Source of the DNA: an uncultured Polaribacter sp.
Lineage (GTDB): Bacteria; Bacteroidota; Bacteroidia; Flavobacteriales; Flavobacteriaceae
Direction of reading: 5' to 3'
NCBI GenBank assembly: GCA_943846595.1
Contig: OX044355.1
Span: 1,515,501-1,579,500, forward strand
DNA: 64,000 nt
Shown one piece after another: positions 16,914 to 26,337 of the stretch. Both the position numbers and the translations under genes were made by a program. The notes beneath the pieces are model-generated. The model made no database searches and was not told where the DNA came from. It saw nothing but the letters and a program-made list of their open reading frames with translations. Numbering within the stretch: the first letter of the stretch is position 1; each line of letters opens with the position of its first letter.

Positions 16914-18902
16914 TTACAGTTCCTTTTTCAAAACAGCAATCTCATCACGCAGCTGTGCCGCAACAATAAAATCTAAAGCTTTTGCGGCCGCTTCCATATG
17001 CTTGCGTTTTTCTCGAATGCGTTTTTCAATTTCCTCTTTGGGCAAGTATTGTAAATCCTGTTCGGCAGCTTTCTGTTTTGCATTATCATAATGATAGCTA
17101 GATACATCAGATTTGGTCAAGGTATCTTCAATCTTTTTATTAATTTGAGTAGGTCTAATGTTATTTTTTGTATTGTAAGCAATTTGTTTTTCTCTTCTGC
17201 GGTCAGTTTCATCAATAGTTTTCTGCATACTCTTGGTCATTTTGTCCGCATATAAAATAGCAAGACCATTCACGTTACGAGCAGCTCTACCAATGGTTTG
17301 AGTCAAGGAACGATGACTTCTTAAAAATCCTTCCTTATCCGCATCTAAAATAGCTACTAATGAAACTTCCGGTAAGTCCAATCCCTCTCTTAACAAATTA
17401 ACACCAATTAATACATCAAACAATCCTTTTCGGAGGTCTTGCATGATTTCTACCCGCTCTAGTGTATCTACATCAGAGTGAATATAGCGACATCGTATGT
17501 CTACTCTAGCTAAATATTTTGTGAGCTCTTCGGCCATTCTTTTGGTTAGGGTAGTCACCAACGTACGTTCATCTTTTTCAACTCGAATTTGAATTTCTTC
17601 AATCAAATCATCAATTTGATTCAAACTGGGTCTTATCTCTATAATAGGATCTAACAATCCAGTGGGTCTTATCACCTGTTCTACAAATACACCTTCTGTT
17701 TTTTGCAATTCATAATCCGCAGGGGTAGCGCTGACAAAAATGGTCTGATTTTGAATCGCTTCAAATTCATTAAATTTTAAGGGACGATTGTCCATGGCTG
17801 CCGTTAAACGGAACCCATATTCGACCAAATTTTCTTTTCGACTTCGATCGCCACCATACATTGCATGGGTTTGTGGAATGGTAACGTGACTTTCATCAAT
17901 CACCATTAAATAATCTTCTGGAAAATAATCCAATAGACAAAAAGGTCGGGTACCCGGTGCGCGTCCGTCCAAATAACGAGAATAGTTTTCGATTCCAGAA
18001 CAATATCCCAATTCGCGAATCATTTCTAAATCAAATTCAGTGCGCTCTTTCAAACGTTTTGCTTCTAGATGTTTTCCAATTTCCTTGAAATAAGCGACCT
18101 GTTTCACCATATCTTCTTGAATCTGATGAATGGCATTTTGCAATACATCTGGAGAGGTTACAAATAAGTTAGCTGGATAAATAGTGAGTTCATCAAAATT
18201 CTCAAGCACCCTATTGTTTTCTAAATCGAAGGCTTCAATTTCTTCAATTTCATCGCCAAAAAAATGAATTCGATATCCGTGATCACCGTAAGAGGGATAG
18301 ATGGTTACAACGTCTCCTTTTACTTTAAAAGTACCGCTTTTTATTTCAACTTCAGTACGAGAATAGAGGCTGGTTACCAATTGGTGTAAGAATTTAGTAC
18401 GCGCTATTTGCTGGCCTACAGCTACAGGAATTACATTTTTCTTAAATTCGTTTGGATTCCCAATTCCATACAGACATGAAACAGATGCCACCACCAATAC
18501 ATCACGCCTTCCCGAAAGTAGAGAAGAAGAGGTGCTTAGTCGCAAGCGTTCAATGTCTTCATTAATGGATAAATCTTTTTCGATGTAAGTACCCGTTACA
18601 GGAATGTATGCTTCTGGTTGATAATAATCGTAATAGGAAACAAAATATTCCACCGCATTTTCTGGAAAAAAATGTTTGAATTCTGAATATAATTGCGCAG
18701 CAAGTGTTTTATTGTGTGCTAAAACTAACGTAGGTTTGTTAACGTTTTTGATAACATTGGCAACAGAAAATGTTTTTCCAGAACCTGTAACCCCTAATAA
18801 TGTTTGAAACTTCTCTCCAGCATTGATACTTGCTGTAAGTTGTTTTATTGCTTCCGGTTGATCTCCAGTTGGGGAAAACTCTGATACCAATTTAAATTTC
18901 AT
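16914..18902 (-). CDS. uvrB: Excinuclease ABC subunit B
   Basis: UvrB, the damage-verifying helicase-like subunit of nucleotide excision repair, which receives DNA from UvrA and positions UvrC. The 662 residues show Walker A GVTGSGKT (37-44), the beta-hairpin region YYDYYQPEAYIP, DESHVTIPQ, the helicase motif V/VI block GVNLLREGLDLPEVSLVAILDADKEGFLRS, QTIGRAARN, and the C-terminal UVR motif (about 625-660) that contacts UvrC. All key elements are intact and the length is normal. It follows the 903-residue surface-protein gene with a 31-base gap but is probably expressed independently. Confidence 0.97.
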   Translation of the reverse strand: MKFKLVSEFSPTGDQPEAIKQLTASINAGEKFQTLLGVTGSGKTFSVANVIKNVNKPTLVLAHNKTLAAQLYSEFKHFFPENAVEYFVSYYDYYQPEAYIPVTGTYIEKDLSINEDIERLRLSTSSSLLSGRRDVLVVASVSCLYGIGNPNEFKKNVIPVAVGQQIARTKFLHQLVTSLYSRTEVEIKSGTFKVKGDVVTIYPSYGDHGYRIHFFGDEIEEIEAFDLENNRVLENFDELTIYPANLFVTSPDVLQNAIHQIQEDMVKQVAYFKEIGKHLEAKRLKERTEFDLEMIRELGYCSGIENYSRYLDGRAPGTRPFCLLDYFPEDYLMVIDESHVTIPQTHAMYGGDRSRKENLVEYGFRLTAAMDNRPLKFNEFEAIQNQTIFVSATPADYELQKTEGVFVEQVIRPTGLLDPIIEIRPSLNQIDDLIEEIQIRVEKDERTLVTTLTKRMAEELTKYLARVDIRCRYIHSDVDTLERVEIMQDLRKGLFDVLIGVNLLREGLDLPEVSLVAILDADKEGFLRSHRSLTQTIGRAARNVNGLAILYADKMTKSMQKTIDETDRRREKQIAYNTKNNIRPTQINKKIEDTLTKSDVSSYHYDNAKQKAAEQDLQYLPKEEIEKRIREKRKHMEAAAKALDFIVAAQLRDEIAVLKKEL

Positions 18903-18933
18903 ACCGTAAAAATACGGATAGTTTTCAAAGATT

Positions 18934-21645
18934 TTAAGGTCTTAGTAAAGAAAAATTTCCTGTTTTACGAATTGTTTTTTCGTTGAAATCAATCAAGTTT
19001 GCTGTGAACCAATATTCTCCAGAGGGTACTGTTTTTCCTTTGTATTCTCCATCCCATCCTTCAGGGTTTTCAGAGGTAATTACATGCATCACAGTTCCAT
19101 ATCGATTAAAGATAACAATGTCAATTTTTGTAAAAAATGTGGGAGTTGCTCCTTTGACACTCCAACGATCATTGCTGCCATCATTATTTGGCGAAAAGAA
19201 CTTTGGAAATCCAATTATGGAAACATCCTTTTGTATTGGAGGTTCACAATTTTCAACGTCTTTTACATAAACGGTTACAATTCCCGGGCTTACATTGTTG
19301 AACTGATAATTCGTTCCATTCCCAAAAAAGTTACTGTTATCTATTGAATAAAGATAACTACTATTCCCAGTAATTTCGATATCTAAAGTGATGTTTGGCG
19401 TTGCTGTGTCTACGATGATTTCTCTAAAAGTAGGACTTTTCTTTACGTTTACTTCAAATTCTTTGGAGGTGGAGCAGGTAATGCCATTTTGAGTTTTATA
19501 GGCAATATGTGTATAAAATCCTGGCTCTTTAAGTATAAAGTTTTGTTCTGTAGAAATAATGGAGTTTGAAGCATTTCGCCATTCATAACGATTGTTTGTA
19601 CTGCCTCCATATGCAATTATAGGTGGATTGCTATTGGTATCAAAGCAAATTGTATAGCTTTCTTGTAAATTGATTTCTACGGCATCATTCACAACTAAAT
19701 CAAAAGATTGAATTCCGTTGCATCCTAAAAGACGATCATCAACACGCACCCAAATAGGCCTAGAACTCGAATTTATAATTCCTGAAAAAGCATTGGTTTT
19801 TAGCTTCGCATCTTGAAATGTTGGAAAAAAACTGAAGAGCGAAGTATCGGGTAAGTCGAGTTCAATTTTTATGTCTGTTTCTTTTGTTCGAAGATTAAAC
19901 CATCCTTCGGCGTTTCCATCAATGTCGTCAGAATTTTCACAGGTATACATGGAACTTATCGTATTTAATTGTACAAATTGTGCTTTTAAGAAAAAAGAGC
20001 TGCTGTTTTCACAATTATTTTCATTGATGACTTTTGTAAATATTTTTTGATTTGGAATGGTATTTATAAAATCGGTCGGATTACTGATCTGAATATCTAA
20101 ATCCAAATCATTTTGTGTTTTGTAAAAAAAGAATGTTTCACTTTGATAATTTGCTGAAATTTTTTCACCAATATTCAATAAGTTGAAATTAGAAATCCCA
20201 TCATTATCTTCGTCACACTGAGTCAATTCTTGATTTGCAAGTAAATCGGGTAGCGGATATACAGTAATGCTTTTGTATATAACAACGGATGTTCCTCCGA
20301 TACCCAACGTGGCTTTAATTGTAAATGTACCTGGTGAAGTGTACATGTGATTCGCTGTTAATCCTGCTGATGTATTTCCATCCCCAAAATCCCAAGCAAT
20401 AGTATCAATATTTGCATAAGATACGGCTGTCAATGTAAAGGAAGTACCTACACATTTATTTTCTGTAAGTATTCTCGAAGCAAAATAGGATTGAATAAAA
20501 TTGGGCAATCCTTTGTTAGATCCACCACTAGAAAGGTCTAAAGCATTGTGTGTGTATTGTGCATTAAAACCATTTTCTTCAGGAAAATTGATGGTTCCCA
20601 ACTTTTGTAAAGCTGAAATTCCATTCGTTTCTTGTTCAAACAATGCCACGTATATTTTACTGTCATTTGCGAGTTGAATGCTTCCGAATCGAGTGCCTGA
20701 ACTTGAAAATAGTTCTTTCTTTGGTGAGTACAATGGATCGTTTGGAAAAGGGTTTTCTATGGAATATTGATTTATAGAGCCTGTGTTTCCAACCAATCCA
20801 GTATAATAGAGCATTTTAGAATTTCTTGAAAAGGCAATTCCGTATGGTGATTTTGGAGCGGCTAACCCTGTGTCAGCGAAAATTTTAGTATTCGCTGTAA
20901 TTGCTCCCGTTTCATTGTCAAAATTATAAAGATATACATATCGATCCTCCTGATCTGCGATTGCGATGAATTGCCCATTTGGTGATGCTTTCATGGCTCC
21001 GCTTGCGGAGACGGTTTCTTCTTGAACTGAATGCAAAGGAGGGTTGAGTCCATTTTCGTCAATTTTATAGCTACTAAAAGTATTTTTAACTTCATTCGTA
21101 GCTCCTCCTGCTTCCCCAAAAGTAATTAGCCAAATAGCTTTACCATCCTTGTGGTGAACTGCGGTTATTCGCTCTGTTGATGCGCCTCGTAGTGGTTGAA
21201 AACGCGTTAGTACCTTTCCTAATGGATATGTACTTGATATTTCTATCTCTGCCAGATAAACGCCTTTCCCTAATAAGGGGGTGGAAGTAGTTCCATTTAC
21301 CCGAGTACAAAAGATGTAGTACTTTTCATCTGTCCCAGGTTTGGGTATTATTATAGATGTTTGTGTATTGATGATTTCTCCAGCTAACCCTTCTCCGTTT
21401 TCCATGATTGTATGGTTTTTATTCCAAACAGTCTGTCCATTGGTGTAGAATAAGAGATTTCCAAGTTTGTCCGAAATAGAAGCCGAACCAGCGGGCGTAT
21501 CCATCTCACTATCGTTCAATACATTGACAGTTCCATTATTGAAGTTGAGTGCTGCTTTATTTCCAAAATTCCAATGATTGGTTTGACTTTGGGAATATAT
21601 AAAACCGTGAAAAACTAGAAACAATAGAAAATTATATTTTTTCAT
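18934..21645 (-). CDS. Large T9SS type B cargo protein with PKD domain (903 aa)
   Basis: Secreted or surface-attached protein. Signal peptide 1-18 (MKKYNFLLFLVFHGFIYS). An N-terminal domain (20-390), probably a beta-propeller (SPNGQFIAIADQEDRYVYLYNF, repeated blade-like segments), begins HWNFGNKAALNF. A PKD domain follows (395-465; WDFGDG at 418-423), then two CDED/CENSD-type beta modules of about 100 residues and a C-terminal type IX sorting domain of about 90 residues (FPKFFSPNNDGSNDRW ... GWDGEYKGKTVPSGEYW ... TGNFSLLRP). The start at 21645 is fixed by the signal peptide; the longer frame to 21993 only overlaps the neighbour. It is a tandem paralogue of the next gene, 16 bases downstream of it. 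Likely adhesion or surface structure; ligand unknown. Confidence 0.85.
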   Translation of the reverse strand: MKKYNFLLFLVFHGFIYSQSQTNHWNFGNKAALNFNNGTVNVLNDSEMDTPAGSASISDKLGNLLFYTNGQTVWNKNHTIMENGEGLAGEIINTQTSIIIPKPGTDEKYYIFCTRVNGTTSTPLLGKGVYLAEIEISSTYPLGKVLTRFQPLRGASTERITAVHHKDGKAIWLITFGEAGGATNEVKNTFSSYKIDENGLNPPLHSVQEETVSASGAMKASPNGQFIAIADQEDRYVYLYNFDNETGAITANTKIFADTGLAAPKSPYGIAFSRNSKMLYYTGLVGNTGSINQYSIENPFPNDPLYSPKKELFSSSGTRFGSIQLANDSKIYVALFEQETNGISALQKLGTINFPEENGFNAQYTHNALDLSSGGSNKGLPNFIQSYFASRILTENKCVGTSFTLTAVSYANIDTIAWDFGDGNTSAGLTANHMYTSPGTFTIKATLGIGGTSVVIYKSITVYPLPDLLANQELTQCDEDNDGISNFNLLNIGEKISANYQSETFFFYKTQNDLDLDIQISNPTDFINTIPNQKIFTKVINENNCENSSSFFLKAQFVQLNTISSMYTCENSDDIDGNAEGWFNLRTKETDIKIELDLPDTSLFSFFPTFQDAKLKTNAFSGIINSSSRPIWVRVDDRLLGCNGIQSFDLVVNDAVEINLQESYTICFDTNSNPPIIAYGGSTNNRYEWRNASNSIISTEQNFILKEPGFYTHIAYKTQNGITCSTSKEFEVNVKKSPTFREIIVDTATPNITLDIEITGNSSYLYSIDNSNFFGNGTNYQFNNVSPGIVTVYVKDVENCEPPIQKDVSIIGFPKFFSPNNDGSNDRWSVKGATPTFFTKIDIVIFNRYGTVMHVITSENPEGWDGEYKGKTVPSGEYWFTANLIDFNEKTIRKTGNFSLLRP

Positions 21646-21661
21646 GGTTTTTGTAAACGAA

Positions 21662-24600
21662 TTACTTCCTAAGCAACGAAAAGTTCCCTGTCCTAAAGAT
21701 TGTTTTTTTGTTGGTATCAAAGGGCACCAATTTAATAGACACCCAATAATCGTCCGAAGGCAATCTTTTTCCGTTATAGGTTCCGTCCCAGCCCTGTTCC
21801 GATAAATCCACCTTAGCGACCACCTTTCCAAAACGGTTGTAGATGTAAATTTCGCTAGAAGGGAAGTAGTTGCTATTGGTCCCCTTAATATTCCAAGTAT
21901 CATTAATACCATCACCATTCGGTGTGAAGAAGTCAGGGAATTCCACCACAGGGACCACCAAAGAAGCCGGAATGCCATTCTCATCACAGCCATTCTTATC
22001 CCGAACTAATACCTTATAAAACCCCCCCGATAATTGCTCAAAAACAAAAGTGTCCTGGTAACCATAGACAAAATTACCCAGTTCATCCAACAAGGCATAC
22101 TCATAGTCGCCAATCCCCAAGATTCCCGGAGTACTGTCAATCGTAATGGAGAAGTTATTTTCAAAAATCTCCGCAGTTTCATCAATGACCATCACAAGCT
22201 CACTCGTAATGGTGGCCGCCTCCGATTCGATCACATCAAAGATTTCTATTCTGTTACACAACGTTACCCTGTCAGTTACCGTTAAAGTATAAGTACCCCC
22301 GGCCCGAATGTCCACCGACTGTGCCGTACTAATTTCATCCCCAGAGAGATTCTCCACCCAGCTATAAGTATAGCCCGTTAAAGGATTGTCAACCTGCAAT
22401 GTCAAAGGTAAATTGTTCAAACAAGCCACCTGAGAGAGATCCAACGGATCAAAAGAAGGCAAAGGATTCACAATAATATCAAACGACAAATCATCCGCGA
22501 CACAGCCCGTTTGATTGTTCAACACCCGCACAAAAATAGTTTGATTGTTCGCCGTATTCATATAAGCATTCGTATCCAAAGCCCCATTACCCGTTTGCGC
22601 ATCAGCCAAACTTTCGTGAAAAGAGACCGTAAAATTAGACTGTTCCGCAGTAGTATAATTGGCCAGTACCTCCGTTATTTTAGAAGAAAAAGCAATGTTT
22701 TCAAGAATTCCATCCGTGTCATTCCCAAGCCCATTATTATCCGTATCACAATCCGTATAATTGTTGATGTTAACAGGAATATTAGGTTCCGGATAAATGC
22801 GAATGTCCAGCGTAAAAGGTTCCGAAGCACAACCCGTCTCCGCACTGTAAATGACAAAGAAGAGAGTTTCAATCCCCGGAGCATCACTATTTACATTCAA
22901 AGGAAACGATGTGTTCGCAGGATCATTCTCATAATCCAATAAGTTTGCGATGTCAATTCTGTCCACATCCGCCAAAGCATTGGTTTGCGATTTGTAATAG
23001 CGCACCGAAAAGATACTCGGATCCCTTCCATTTAAAATATCGGCATTCCTAATCGTAGCATCAATGTTTTGAGCAACCCTATTTCTAGGATCACTATCGG
23101 TAGCCGTAGGCACATCACAAATCTCAATAGCAGCAATCGTATTCTCTAAAGCAGGTAAAGGTTTAATTTCAATATCAAAAGAAAGATGATCATTAAAACA
23201 GGCCGGAACTTTATTTCGATCCTCCACCCGCACATAAATTGTTTGTCGGCTTACCGTTCCAAGCACAAAGCCCGCCGGAGCCGTATTTCTAAAGTTGGTA
23301 TCATTCAAAATAGGGGCATTCCCCGAAGACGCATCCGCTTGCGAAGTATGGTAAGTCACGATAAAATCAGCTTCCGCTTGCGAAGGTCCTAAGATCTCGT
23401 TGACCGTTTGTCTTAAATTGATGTTGATGTTCTCCCCATCCTCAGAAGAACCCGAATCAAAATCATCACACAAAGAAAGCGGTTGTGCTAAGTTGTTTGC
23501 AGTAGGAACTCGGTCTACTTGTAAAAAGATATTTGCGGTTCCAGTACATCCATTATTTGTATTGTTGATTATTTTAACATAAATGGTTTGGTTGTTTGCA
23601 AAACTTGGATCGTTGTTATTTCTATGATTTGCGATTTGACTGTTGATGTCATTTACGGAAGAAGCTCTGTCACTTTCAGTTTCGTAATAAAAAACATCCA
23701 AATCAGGTCTAGATGCAGCCGGAAAGAAAGCTTTTATTTCATTTTCGGTTTCACTAAAGTCAAATGTGGCAATCCCATCCGTATCGTCATTATTTGCATT
23801 GTCATTCCCATCAATATCTAAGAAATCATCACAGACGGTATAAGTTTTGTCATAAGCTAAATCGGCACTAAAATTAACGGTAATATCGATTTTTCCAATG
23901 CGATAGCAGTTTTGGTCAGAAATAACCCGAACCCATGCTTCCCCAGTTCCTGTAACAGGATAGGATTCAATAGCTGTTCCAGTTATTTGAGGTGTTCCGG
24001 CAATAGCGTCTGTTTCAGAAGCATAATATTCAAAAACTTCGTTTTCATAATTTGTAGAAATATTTATCCGTGCCAGTTTTAAATTGACTGTTGTATTTAG
24101 GTCTGGATTGTTGTGACATTGAATCAATTCTGCAGGATTGGTCACGACGGGCAATGCATCTACGACTAATTGAAAAGATGTAAACGTGCTTCCTGTAGTG
24201 TCGTCTGAAATAACGGAACAATTTGAATTATTAACATTTTCTACTCGTACAAATATGGTTTGAGATCCTGTAACAGTGTAGTCTATTGTTTTGTCAATAA
24301 CATCAGTTGTTGCACTTGTTTGGGCTCCTGATAGTGAAGCGTGGTAGGATACATTAAAATCGGTGGCCGAAATGGCACCTAATATTTCACTGTCTTTGGT
24401 ATCGAGTCGAAACAAACTTCTATTATCTGTATCGCTTCCGCTAGCAGTATCGTCACACAAACGGTATACGGTGGGTTGGGTTGGTGTTGGAATATCGGTT
24501 ACAATAATTGAAAAATTGATAATATCATAACATGCAAAAGGTGCATTTATGTTGTGAACCCTTGCATAAATATCATTTGTGGTTCCTGTAATGGCTACAA

Positions 24601-26293
24601 AAGTATTGGGTAAGTCTGTATCACGCACATTGTCGTTTGCTGCTACAAAACTATCAAAGTACAGAACTTCAAAAATAGTAGGATCTAGGCTTCCCAGTAT
24701 CAAAGGAGTTGTATCTACTAAAAAATCATATGAATTTGAACCACTTCGATCGTCGTCACACTCAATAATATCAGTAAGTGGTGTCGCTATTGCAGCCTCA
24801 AAAACATTCAAATCAAATTCTCCATTGTATTGTGTTACATCTCCACAAGGATCAACCAATTCAATTTTTAAAGCGTAGGTTCCGCTATCTGCCAGCTGAA
24901 GGTCGGTTAAATTTAATAAACGATCTGATGAGATGACATCGTTGGTGGTTCCATTGTCAAATCGCCATTCAAAAACCACATTATTTCCTAAAACAGGTTC
25001 AGGTCCTATTGTTTTATCTTGCCCAACGCACAATTGTAAGTTTTCATTATTAATGACTTCATTGTTTTCTGAATCAATGATTTCTATTGGCAGTAATAAA
25101 GAGGATATAAATGGCGGCAATCCTTGGGTAGAAAAAGTACCTGCAACCAATCGAATTGCATTTTTTGTAAAAACAATGTCTGCAGCATCTGCGGTTGGGT
25201 TTTCAATAATATCTATAAACGGAGCATCTGCTCCAGCATCTTCGTAGGCAGTTGGAATGGTAACATAGATTCTGCCATCAGGCCCTACTTGAAGTGCACC
25301 TCTAAATCCGCCTTCAGGGAATTCTACACTTCCCGCGTCTTGTCTGTGAACTATTGTTTTGGAACCTACGATATCTGGATTTGTTAAATCAAATTGAAAG
25401 AGTTTATAGGTCACGGCGTTTTCACTCATATTACGTCTAAATCCGCTCGAAGTAGAGATGTATAGTTTTTTCGAATCTAAGGAAAACTCAACACCATAAG
25501 GCTGTCCATCTTGGTTTAAATTGCTTATTAGAAACGTAGGATTGTCAGTAACTTCTCCTGTTGCGTTATTAAAATCATATAGGATTGCATCTTCTCCTTG
25601 TGTTGCTATCGCCAATTTACTTCCGTCTGGTGAAAGTTTTAAATACCCTCTTTGATCATTGACATTATTGGCTACTCTAGATACAACAGGAGTAGATCTT
25701 ACGCCCAATTCACTTACTAGAAAAGAATGAAATTCATTATTAACCACAGATACTACCCAAAACTCGTTACATTCTGCACCTCTAACAGCGGTCACTTTTT
25801 CAGTCCAACTATTGGCTAGCCCACTAGACAGATCTTCAAAAAAAACACCATCTCCATCTTCATCTATTAATTTTCCGATTCCATCCGTCATATCAACAGT
25901 ATAATAGTTGAAACCATTATTACCATTGTTGTGGTCTACGGTAAAAAGATAAAAAATAGTGGATGATTTTGGTTTAGGAACAATCATTCCCGACTGTGTA
26001 CTGGACGAGTTTCCTCTTAAATCATTTGCCAATCGACCATCTGAATAAGTCATGATGTTATGATTCTTATCGTATACCGTGGTACCATCTGAATAAAACA
26101 ACAGCTCACCATTTGCATCTGAGAAAGAAGAACAACCCTCTCTAGTACTTAATTGACCATCTGCAAGAGCTTGGGGTGGGCTGGTATTAAAATTCAACCC
26201 GGCATTTTCTCCAAAATACCAAATATTGGCTTCTTTTTGAGCATATACATTTAGTGTTAAAAAGATAAAAAGGATTAGGGGTAAATTCTTCAT
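21662..26293 (-). CDS. Giant T9SS type B cargo protein with seven repeated modules (1543 aa)
   Basis: Signal peptide 1-19 (MKNLPLILFIFLTLNVYAQ) sets the start at 26293. The N-terminal 420 residues parallel the downstream paralogue (NIWYFGENAGLNF, LLFYSDGTTVYDKNH, IVPKPKSS) and look like a beta-propeller. An Ig/PKD-like stretch follows, then seven degenerate modules of 100-130 residues, each opening with a CDD/CHN/CDT motif and closing with IYVRV-type strands and a Cys, and finally a C-terminal sorting domain (FPDFFTPNGDGINDTW ... GWDGTYNGKRLPSDDYW ... TGNFSLLRK). Asp/Asn-rich loops (DNDDTDG) suggest calcium binding. Codon use changes inside the gene near 23490, the 3' part preferring G-ending codons. 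Export by the type IX system is inferred from the sorting domain. Confidence 0.85.
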   Translation of the reverse strand: MKNLPLILFIFLTLNVYAQKEANIWYFGENAGLNFNTSPPQALADGQLSTREGCSSFSDANGELLFYSDGTTVYDKNHNIMTYSDGRLANDLRGNSSSTQSGMIVPKPKSSTIFYLFTVDHNNGNNGFNYYTVDMTDGIGKLIDEDGDGVFFEDLSSGLANSWTEKVTAVRGAECNEFWVVSVVNNEFHSFLVSELGVRSTPVVSRVANNVNDQRGYLKLSPDGSKLAIATQGEDAILYDFNNATGEVTDNPTFLISNLNQDGQPYGVEFSLDSKKLYISTSSGFRRNMSENAVTYKLFQFDLTNPDIVGSKTIVHRQDAGSVEFPEGGFRGALQVGPDGRIYVTIPTAYEDAGADAPFIDIIENPTADAADIVFTKNAIRLVAGTFSTQGLPPFISSLLLPIEIIDSENNEVINNENLQLCVGQDKTIGPEPVLGNNVVFEWRFDNGTTNDVISSDRLLNLTDLQLADSGTYALKIELVDPCGDVTQYNGEFDLNVFEAAIATPLTDIIECDDDRSGSNSYDFLVDTTPLILGSLDPTIFEVLYFDSFVAANDNVRDTDLPNTFVAITGTTNDIYARVHNINAPFACYDIINFSIIVTDIPTPTQPTVYRLCDDTASGSDTDNRSLFRLDTKDSEILGAISATDFNVSYHASLSGAQTSATTDVIDKTIDYTVTGSQTIFVRVENVNNSNCSVISDDTTGSTFTSFQLVVDALPVVTNPAELIQCHNNPDLNTTVNLKLARINISTNYENEVFEYYASETDAIAGTPQITGTAIESYPVTGTGEAWVRVISDQNCYRIGKIDITVNFSADLAYDKTYTVCDDFLDIDGNDNANNDDTDGIATFDFSETENEIKAFFPAASRPDLDVFYYETESDRASSVNDINSQIANHRNNNDPSFANNQTIYVKIINNTNNGCTGTANIFLQVDRVPTANNLAQPLSLCDDFDSGSSEDGENININLRQTVNEILGPSQAEADFIVTYHTSQADASSGNAPILNDTNFRNTAPAGFVLGTVSRQTIYVRVEDRNKVPACFNDHLSFDIEIKPLPALENTIAAIEICDVPTATDSDPRNRVAQNIDATIRNADILNGRDPSIFSVRYYKSQTNALADVDRIDIANLLDYENDPANTSFPLNVNSDAPGIETLFFVIYSAETGCASEPFTLDIRIYPEPNIPVNINNYTDCDTDNNGLGNDTDGILENIAFSSKITEVLANYTTAEQSNFTVSFHESLADAQTGNGALDTNAYMNTANNQTIFVRVLNNQTGCVADDLSFDIIVNPLPSFDPLDLSQVACLNNLPLTLQVDNPLTGYTYSWVENLSGDEISTAQSVDIRAGGTYTLTVTDRVTLCNRIEIFDVIESEAATITSELVMVIDETAEIFENNFSITIDSTPGILGIGDYEYALLDELGNFVYGYQDTFVFEQLSGGFYKVLVRDKNGCDENGIPASLVVPVVEFPDFFTPNGDGINDTWNIKGTNSNYFPSSEIYIYNRFGKVVAKVDLSEQGWDGTYNGKRLPSDDYWVSIKLVPFDTNKKTIFRTGNFSLLRK

Positions 26294-26337
26294 GTAAATA
26301 AGCGTGATTTTAGAAAACCAAATATATTTAAAATCTA

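Noticed and set aside
21646-21993. N-terminal extension of the 903-residue surface protein frame
   Set aside because: The extension lies fully inside the upstream gene, reads as low-complexity Trp/Arg-rich sequence, and precedes a clear signal peptide at 21645.
22511-22942. 143-codon plus-strand frame rich in Arg and Ile inside the giant surface gene
   Set aside because: It is the antisense shadow of the Asp/Asn-rich coding modules and has no protein-like character of its own.
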